From Timema cristinae (Eukaryota; Arthropoda; Insecta; Phasmatodea; Timematidae), in contig JBCFYV010001001.1 in NCBI GenBank assembly GCA_039000515.1, positions 13,009,373 to 13,073,372 of the forward strand: a DNA stretch of 64,000 nt, in the 5' to 3' direction. The notes beneath the pieces were generated by a model. It saw only the letters and a list, made by a program, of their open reading frames with translations, did not search any database and was not told where the DNA came from. Every line of letters begins with the position of its first letter. The stretch's first letter is position 1. The position numbers were made by a program, and so were the translations under genes. Shown piece after piece: positions 56,636-64,000 of this stretch.

Positions 56636-57765
56636 CCGGAACTTAATTTAATTCATCCTATTTCTCCCAATATAAATTCTATCTTACTGAATAATCGAAT
56701 TCGTGTCCCTTTATTTCAATAGTTGGACGAGTTATTGACTAATATGTGGTGTAGTAAGACGTAAGTTGACATCTAATGACGTGGTGTTTCCTAGGTACAG
56801 TTTTGTTTGCCAAACCAAGGAAGTTTAACAACTTTTAAAGGCGCGGACATGTCCTAGCTAGGAAACAAAAGAATAGAGCGTCTTAAGTATAAAGTTAAAG
56901 GAACGTTAGAATAGAATGCCTCCTCCGCCACCGGGCGACAGGGTGTTTTTGATATATGCAGAGCAGAGTATCAGCAGGTACCGTCTCAAGTCATGGAACA
57001 GAGAGAATAGGATGCGTCACTGACCTACTTGGTTTTTCTGGAAGGCTACACACTGTACAGTCTTAGAAGGGATGGGATTTCTAGGACAGCTATAAAGGTT
57101 TCTCAAACAATATACATACATTAATACGTCAAGTTATATGTTGTGTAACTGTAATCTTTCATATACATAATATCAATACTTATGAAATAATACTAACGAT
57201 AAGTGATTATCAATGTTAAACGTAAAAAAAAAACGTATTTCACTTAGCTTAAAGACACCAAAAAAAGCTTAATTTTTTGCAGCATACTCTTTTGTTTTGG
57301 GTAAAATGGATTACGCACCTAGCCTAACGGTTGTAGGTTAAATAAAAGTTAGGAAATTATTTACTTTTTTTTCCTGAAGTAACTTCATATGTTCCAAGAT
57401 TAAAGGTTAAAGTTGCATGGCTAAACCATCACCTTAATATCCCGGTGAAGCTTTTTACTTTGTTATATTTATTACAAATATTTGTAATTAAGACATGCAG
57501 ACGACATGGTTGCCGCTCGTACCAACCTAATTCGTACTATTATTGAACAGAGATGCGTGGCACTCTAATCTACGGCTACACGGCACACTTAATTTTCCGC
57601 TACGGTTCACGAGTGTGCCTGCCACGGCACACCATTTGCATAACACCGGGATATATTATCACACTACTTAAGGTCAATTAACTATGAAAAACTACTTAAC
57701 TATTTTTGTTAGTCTATAACATATGTGGGGTTAGGAGGCTATCTTGGAAAAGATAGCAAGTAGTA
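56636..57765. other. Spacer; GC-richer patch at 57540-57650
   Basis: GTGTGCCTGCCACGGCACAC at about 57613 and CGGCTACACGGCACAC upstream suggest part of an unidentified repeat. 57125-57195 loosely repeats the CGTCAAG motif of 31262-31345. A hairpin GCTATCTTGGAAAAGATAGC lies at 57738-57757. Confidence 0.4.
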
Positions 57766-58065
57766 ATGTCTCAGCCCATTCCAGCAACACCGACCAGCAG
57801 GACTATTATGACCACGACGCAAAACGAATTTGCGACAGTTAGCAGAGAGACGCTAGACTTTTGCGTCAAAAGTTATTATGGGCGACCAATTTGCGAAAGC
57901 AAAATCCTTTCAAGAGTAAATATTTTCCTAGAAGTGACGCTAAGTTGGGCAGAATTTTTACTTGTCCTCTGTTTTGCGTTACGAGGTTATGTTTGTTTGC
58001 TAGGTTTTGTAATTTATTTGGTGTTTTGTGTTACTTTATTTAAACTTGCCATCTCATTAGCCTAA
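57766..58065 (+). CDS. Unrecognised 99-codon frame with hydrophobic C-terminus (doubtful)
   Basis: I do not recognise it. From the ATG at 57766 the frame encodes a polar Ser/Thr/Pro start (1-45) and then two hydrophobic stretches (about 52-70 and 72-98, for example LSWAEFLLVLCFALRG) that could cross a membrane. AT-rich repeat DNA often yields hydrophobic chance frames, and no splice signals, promoter or neighbour supports expression. Possibly chance. Listed because it has the most protein-like layout outside the transposons. Confidence 0.15.
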   Translation: MSQPIPATPTSRTIMTTTQNEFATVSRETLDFCVKSYYGRPICESKILSRVNIFLEVTLSWAEFLLVLCFALRGYVCLLGFVIYLVFCVTLFKLAISLA

Positions 58066-58349
58066 TATAATAATCTCAAAACTTTTTTGTGTGTGCTTCA
58101 CATAATATAACTTTAAATAGGCCTATATAATAATGTAGACCAAGATTGGGGCTAGTGCATTTATAATGAAAGTTAAAAGAATATTTTCTTAGCAATATAA
58201 CTCTATCAAAATGCATGATTATCTACCATCAACACACTGATAATTGGGACATTCCAATATTAAGATTAATTCTTTGTAAGTTTTATAGTAGGTGGAGGTT
58301 AGTTAAGCTTCAACATAATTGGTATGTTAGTAGTATGTTGACCTACCTC
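58066..58349. other. Spacer
   Basis: No feature recognised. Confidence 0.5.
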
Positions 58350-58545
58350 ATGGGGCAACATTGACGAAGACGTTAGACTCTTTGGTCTAATTTTACAGTG
58401 CTGGGGAGGTTGGGATTTAAATATTAGCTGGGCGTGGTGAGTGGTTTTATTTTTCTAAAATGTTTTTCCACTCTCCCTTTTCACAAATACGAATACTTTT
58501 ATCCTATAATTCAACCTTTATTATCTATACCTTATTATAGTAAAA
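58350..58545 (+). repeat. SINE-B, strongly degraded
   Basis: GTTAGACTCTTTGGTCTAAT, TGGGATTTAAATATTAGC, and the body CCACTCTCCCTTTTCACAAA follow the family order. Confidence 0.5.
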
Positions 58546-59728
58546 CAAGTGGGTAGACAGTTGCCGAGACAATAAAAAGGTAGGCCTAATCTCTTTAAGA
58601 TGCCTCAACAAAACTTTAATAATTTAATCCTATATAAACTAAATCGTACATACAGTAGTAATTACTATCCACATTAATGTGAGTTGTAGGCCTATGAAAT
58701 ATTACAGCCGAGACTGTAAAAACCAGAATAGGCCTTAGATTAATGTTTACATGTGGTTTGGCTTAGGACTATGTTTTTTAATCATAAAAGGTTTACTAAA
58801 TTTATCTGAAACCTATATTTAGTAATTGGTCTAATTATAAATATAGTTTCTGATAATTCAGTTACCCTGAAGTGAATAAATTGCAAACAACTCTTTATAA
58901 AGAAACATAATATCCTTATATTCTTAATCACTCAACAAAACTCTCAAGAATTCCCTTTAAATAAAATATTTATTTTATTATTTTTAACCATCCAAATCAC
59001 CCTCTCATTCACTTTATTGTTAACTTAGTAGGCCGACTGGGTATAAATGCCCATTGTTTTGACCTTAAGTTGTCGAAAATATTCAGTGTGAACACAATTT
59101 TTGGGAGTTCTTGAACGCTTTCATAAACTTTAAATAACTAGTTTTATTTTCTAAGATATTCACACAACATATTACACTTGTTCCAGTATCAACACAAATA
59201 TATGAAGAATAAAGAATTGGGTAGTAAAGCATACATATTACAAAAAAAAAAATTATTTATCAACCAACTTCTCATATTAATTCATGTCTCTGTGTTGACA
59301 TTGCTATTTGAATGCATATTTGACATGATTCTTTGAGTAAAATATGTTGAGTTTATTAAATAAACCAGGCCTAGGTCTAGTATTTTTTCATTTCAAAGCG
59401 TAGGCAAACAAAATGATGCAAGCGATTTATTAAATTAAGCTAGGGTAAATCTTTCTTGCAAATGATGTGACTTGTTTGGAAAAATAAAAATATATGAATA
59501 ATGTTCACTCATGAATACCAGAGTTCTTGAAATAAATTTATCTAATATTTAACCTCTAACTTCTTAAAAGGTAATATTCTTTGGAAAAATGTTGCCAACT
59601 ATTGACTCAAACTGATTTTATTCTGTGCGTTGACGATAGACGCAAAGTAAAAGCTAAACACTAGCGGACGATACAAAGTGTGGTGGTCACAATAACCCAA
59701 ACGCTATCTTTTCCTCGAAAGTAAAGCA
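58546..59728. other. AT-rich stretch without recognised feature
   Basis: Nothing supported in about 1.2 kb. Confidence 0.55.
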
Positions 59729-59943
59729 CAGTAGCCCCATGACTTCTTTGGTGCTGACTGACAGCTATGAAAAGCAACCAGACCAAATTATGTATCCCTA
59801 CGCCAAACCATATGATCTGCAAAAACATGTGTTTAGCATCTGTCACTTCTGATGGTCAAAATTTAGGTATATACCTAAATTTTGACTGTCAGAAGTCAGC
59901 TGTGAGCTGTCAGTCAGCACCAAAGAAGCCATGGGGCTACTGT
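59729..59943. mobile_element. 215-bp palindromic MITE (CAGTAGCCCCATG ends)
   Basis: CAGTAGCCCCATGACTTCTT then TGGTGCTGACTGACAGCT at 59729 is mirrored almost exactly at 59906-59943. The centre is a perfect palindrome around AGGTATATACCT (59866-59877), with TTCTGATGGTCAAAA / TTTTGACTGTCAGAA arms beside it. The left arm carries about 65 bases (59767-59845) without a mirror. Overlapping short frames on both strands are artefacts of the palindrome. Confidence 0.78.
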
Positions 59944-60339
59944 AACTAGCGGTTGCAACTAGCTTTACGTTGAATGGTAATAATATCCTGCAAGTAAGGA
60001 AGGCGGCGTTCTCTTTACATGAATGTATAATTATTTGGAAATATCTGAACCTGGCCTTTTCCGGGCATATTAATGGTGAGTATACATCTGACGAACCTAC
60101 CCTGTATTCTACCTTCTCCGGATATCCGACCTGTTTCACGAACATTCAGCAGTGATACACATTTCAGTGGCGTATTTGCGAGGGTGCAAACATGTCTCCA
60201 CACGAGGAAATGTTAGCGACGATTATGGCCAATGGCGCCATATTAATTATATCAAATTTAATTAAAAACTAAAAAAGACAATTGTGGCGCACTGAGATAT
60301 ATTAAAAAAATTGGCCGTTTTGGAACTACTGCTAGATCT
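59944..60339. other. Spacer without recognised feature
   Basis: Short frames on both strands, none with a motif. Confidence 0.4.
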
Positions 60340-60475
60340 GAAGACCCAGAACATTTTTGGACAGCATAAAAACTTTGTCAGAATGTCTCATTACAGATTT
60401 TGAAACATTGTTGAACAAAATAGGACCACAAAACTCTAAAAAGGAAACACATTTTCAATGCTCCTGTAGGCAGTA
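60340..60475 (+). pseudogene. PIF/Harbinger-like transposase N-terminal scrap
   Basis: One plus frame reads NFVRMSHYRF, and after a one-base shift ETLLNKIGPQNSKKETHF. Harbinger-type transposases commonly have the series FRMS...F..LL..I.P.I.KKDT..R near the N-terminus. Only about 40 codons, with a frameshift and no DDE region. Could be chance, but the order of residues fits well. Confidence 0.4.
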
Positions 60476-60789
60476 ATTTTCTCTCTGCTATTACAGTATT
60501 CAGTATATACAGTAATATGTTTAGAGAGAAAGTCATATTGTATTTTAGTAATAAATAATCAAGACTTCATATTATTTACAAATAAAAACTTACCTTCTCC
60601 CGTGCTTTTTGAATTCTTCTCTTTGCATTTATCCTTTCTGTAGTACACTAATAAACTGACCATCCTTTTCTTCTTGCACGCTTATTATGATTAACCTACT
60701 AAAAAACTAATTTATTTCCATTCATCTTCTATTATGTTTTTTTTTAGTAATAATTATTGTATTCCGGATCCCACGAAACTGTATTAGTT

Positions 60790-60975
60790 TTATAAATCTG
60801 AAACAACTTCAACGAAGTTTCCTCTGTCCAGTTTGCCAATGTTTGTAGGTACGTACCACTTGTTGAATTCACAAAAATACGTCCCATGTAGGAATGATAA
60901 TCCCTTTGAGTTCGTTCCAAAACAGACTCTCAGTTGGATCGGAATGAACTTCTCATTTGGGCTTTGTAGGCCCAT
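60790..60975 (-). CDS. Unrecognised 61-codon frame (doubtful)
   Basis: Unlike most short frames here its composition is balanced (for example LRVCFGTNSKGLSFLHGTYF). It is not assigned to any family. It could be an exon or part of the second gene of a decayed Harbinger-type element, since it is close to the fragment at 60340-60475 and on the other strand. No start context or splice support beyond a GTAAGT-like site on the minus strand near 60593. Confidence 0.15.
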   Translation of the reverse strand: MGLQSPNEKFIPIQLRVCFGTNSKGLSFLHGTYFCEFNKWYVPTNIGKLDRGNFVEVVSDL

Positions 60976-62683
60976 CCCAACTACACAAACCTGTTACAAT
61001 ACAGGGTAGAATATAGGGTAGGATTGTCAGATGTATACGTGGCTTTTGCAATCAGTGTTGTCTTACATTGTCAGTAGACAAGTGTGGTATCGTGCTTTGC
61101 AAGTGTGGTTTTTAAAGTTAATAGGTTTTAAAAAAATTCTAAATAGTGGCATCGTGTACTAAAAAATGAGATAAAATTAGATTATCTGGGTATAATAAAA
61201 AAGACAGTATTTATTTATATATGATTTAAAATTAAATAATTTTAACACTTTTAAAATTTTTATGAATTAAAAAAATGTTTTTTTTTGACACTATATTTCA
61301 CTGTGTACACCTCATATGAATGTAAAGTTATCCTTACTTTCAATCCCATACGCTAATTACTTTACATAAAATGAATCACTATTTATAGCTTACTAGCAAA
61401 CCCGTGCACGAATGGGGTAAAACATAAAAATATAAAAATAAAGATATGTAAGAGGGAGGGGGGGGGCTCGAAAGGAGGGGTAAATTTCCGTAGATGCATC
61501 CGGGAGAAATGGGGTGAGGGTGCTGAGATAATTTTTCGGCTAAGGTCTCAAAGGGGTACTCCCCACTCGAAGATGGGCGCCATAATCCCAGCGGTTCCGG
61601 AGACCTTAAAGCAAACTTAACCTAAGAACAGCAATTTTACTGCCACCCATTTAACCACAATAGAATATGGGGGAGAGGATGGACACACATCTATAAATAT
61701 GAGACGGAATTTTTTTTTCATTTGAGAAAATTTTTCCTACATTTTTTCCGAAAAAATTTCAATTATTATTTCTGTAAAATAACTTCAACTGATTAAGTGG
61801 GTAATAATAATAATAATAATAATATATAATAATAACATAATAATTAGTGGTAGTAATGATGGTATTAGTATTAGTAAAGGAACAAAATTTGACTCCCCCC
61901 CCTATCCTCCGTGTTTTCTATCTACCCCTCCTTCACCCCTAGCCCCCCACCCCGCTCCTTATAACACACTCGTCTCCTAGCACCCTATATTTTGAGGTAC
62001 AATAGGCTCAAAGTGTCACCTCTAAAATTTAACCCCTCAACTATAAGCCACCACTGCGGAAAATTTTCTGACTCAAAACTCCAACGGAAAATGTTCATCT
62101 CCACACACATCCCGACAATCCTTTGTCAGGAGTTCCAACACCCGTCGGGTATGGGAGTCGCAAATAGTGTTGCCTTGCAATCCTTGCTCCGTGGTTGAGA
62201 TCTGCGTCGGGAAACCGGGTGAAGACTCTTCTTGCGCGTGCTCCCACCCACAATATTGAATGAGGGACCCCTCCCTTTCTTTTGTATTCTAATCACATCG
62301 CTGCGCAGGATATGACAACCGTGCTCATCCCCCGTTCCCCCCTACATGCCACTTTTTTTTTTAACCCCGTTACAGCATGGAATAAATAGATCACAACGTT
62401 CAAAACGGATTATTCTTGGTCTTCCAATTCTTCTAGAGCACGTTTAGTACCTTATTATTTTTATTTTTTAAAAGAGCGCTTTTTGTTAAAGTCTGGGCAC
62501 ATAGATAATATCATCACACGACTTACAAACTTAATTGACCTATGGCATTAAGTCCAGCTAAATATTATTTGGATAGCAGGAATTTATATTTTAAATGAAA
62601 TATATTCATAAACCTTCTTCGTATCTAACACATTATAGTAATTAGTATATAGGCATGTACAAAATTAAAACTTTTTTAGGTTC
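60976..62683. other. Spacer with C/G-rich tracts and an AAT repeat
   Basis: TTACTAGCAAACCCGTGCAC at 61391, G-rich 61450-61480, AAT repeat at 61804-61834, C-rich 61893-61957. Strand-asymmetric composition at 61880-62350. No gene supported; some of this may be an unrecognised transposon. Confidence 0.45.
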
Positions 62684-62971
62684 TTCTAAAAAGTGACCCA
62701 CCACGATGGTGTATTTATAGCTAACGCGCTGGTTTAGTGTTGAGTTTTACTGCCTAGGACGGTGAGATCGAGGTTCGAATCTCGCTCGGATGAACTGGGG
62801 GGGTGAGGGGGTCCTAAATGGTTTTCCACTCTTCCTCCATGCAAATGCGTGTTCACTTCTTCTACATTCAACCTTACCAATTCCTAGTCCATTAGCGAAT
62901 TAGTAATTAAGCTTATAACCCGAACGGGTAGTAAGACGCAGTGTTTAAGTATGTAAGTATTCTAAAAAGTG
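62684..62971 (+). mobile_element. SINE-A, full length, 12-bp duplication
   Basis: B box GAGGTTCGAATCTCGC, body, 3' hairpin ACCCGAACGGGT and TAGTAAGACGCAGTGTTTAA. The A box is altered (ATGGTGTATTTATAGC). TTCTAAAAAGTG lies at 62684-62695 and 62960-62971. The tail has become AAGTATGTAAGTA. Confidence 0.92.
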
Positions 62972-63729
62972 TTTCCATATTTTTTTATTATTATGACGTA
63001 ACCCATGACCTTAATGGGTTAAAATATACAGAGCGATATTAAAAAATAATGGGAGGATTCACTGTATTGTCAATCCGAAGAATTGTGATCTTTTGCAACA
63101 CAAGAGACCAGTATAATCTCTCAGTTTATAAGGAAAAGGAAATCGTGATATAGGAAAATGTCAAACCAATTTAAATGCTTATTGTAACATTTTATTTTAT
63201 CCATCATTGTTGAAAAATCATACATCTCCACATTTTGTAATATCTTAAAGGACAGAAATAAAGTTTTGAAATTCAGTCTATTTTAAGATAAAAAAAACAA
63301 AACATAAAACGCCCTATAATATTGATGGGACTAGATTTAACTTTTCTGAATTAGGAAATGTTATCTAAATATTCTTTCAGTATCAAATATAAATAAATAA
63401 AATTGTATTAAAAGCTCTAGAAAAAGATTGAATATTATGATTTACATAACTGATATATTAATAGTTGAAGTATTTAGAGAATAAACTATTATATTTTATT
63501 TCATATCCCACACAGTTAAAGTTCCAAAGGTCCTATTAAATACATATTGCAACCATTATCTTGTGGTACCTCCTTCAAGCTCACTCACCGTCCAGATAAG
63601 GATTATGAACATACATGACTCTTACTAAACAGACCGTAGTTTGATCCCGAACCTAGTACAGTTTTCAATGAAGCTTAAAAATGATATTTGATAATAGGAT
63701 TTTTATTTTTCATCACGTACACGATATCT
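62972..63729. other. AT-rich stretch without recognised feature
   Basis: Nothing supported. Confidence 0.55.
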
Positions 63730-63895
63730 GCATGTATTTATACTAATGGGATGGGGATATTGAAGGTAAAATTTAAAGGAAATGCACCCGTATTTAAGAG
63801 AAGGGACATTGATAAACCATTTACAAAAACACACCCTAGAATTCAAACTATGACTTTCCTACCATTTACAAACAAGATTACATTAGCTTCGCGTT
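63730..63895 (-). repeat. SINE-B, strongly degraded
   Basis: ACTAATGGGATGGGGATATT, ATGCACCCGTATTTAAGAGA, and ACACCCTAGAATTCAAACTA follow the inverted family order. The head is lost. Confidence 0.45.
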
Positions 63896-64000
63896 CATTC
63901 CACGATGAAGGTAAAGCATGTTTCAGAGTGATCAAGGAAACTTCCTATAGCGTAGGAACGAAGAGTATAGCTAAAATAAAAATGTATCCGCATTTGCGCG

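Overview
This is eukaryotic, AT-rich DNA that looks like non-coding arthropod (probably insect) genome. The evidence for that is the lack of any operon-like gene packing, tRNA-headed SINEs with 11-14 bp target-site duplications, a Ty3/Gypsy-type LTR element, and many short inverted-repeat DNA transposons. The species cannot be fixed from the sequence. I found no host gene that I would defend. The only long reading frame is a retrotransposon Gag.

Layout. 0-10 kb holds SINE copies, three hAT-like non-autonomous ends or elements, a CpG-rich (GACGC) inverted-repeat element, a 256-bp palindromic MITE and a 30-bp minisatellite. 10.8-17.6 kb is one complete, young LTR retrotransposon in minus orientation: 906/904-bp LTRs that are almost identical, a 4-bp duplication, a tRNA-Lys-type primer site, an intact 541-codon gag and a broken protease, but no recognisable reverse transcriptase, RNase H or integrase. 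18.8-32 kb is a SINE-rich zone with a palindromic TTAA-flanked element split by a SINE, a 1.5-kb AT-rich repeat, a 23-bp minisatellite and two (AT)n tracts. 34.1-35.6 kb is a 1.46-kb hAT-like element. 40-54 kb holds LINE fragments, a LINE tail that runs into a 600-bp TATG microsatellite, a 393-bp near-perfect palindrome, degenerate relatives of it, and a 499-bp palindrome containing pogo/Tigger-like ends. 54-64 kb has more SINEs, a 215-bp palindromic MITE and a Harbinger-like transposase scrap.

How the parts relate. At least three SINE families with different tRNA-like heads (called A, B and C here; local names) end in the same hairpin-bearing 3' segment followed by TTA/TAA repeats. One 51-bp insertion consists of that 3' segment alone between perfect 12-bp duplications. 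This suggests a common LINE machinery recognises the segment. The Gag-only LTR element would likewise depend on enzymes supplied elsewhere. Most coordinates of old repeats are by eye and approximate to about 10-20 bases.
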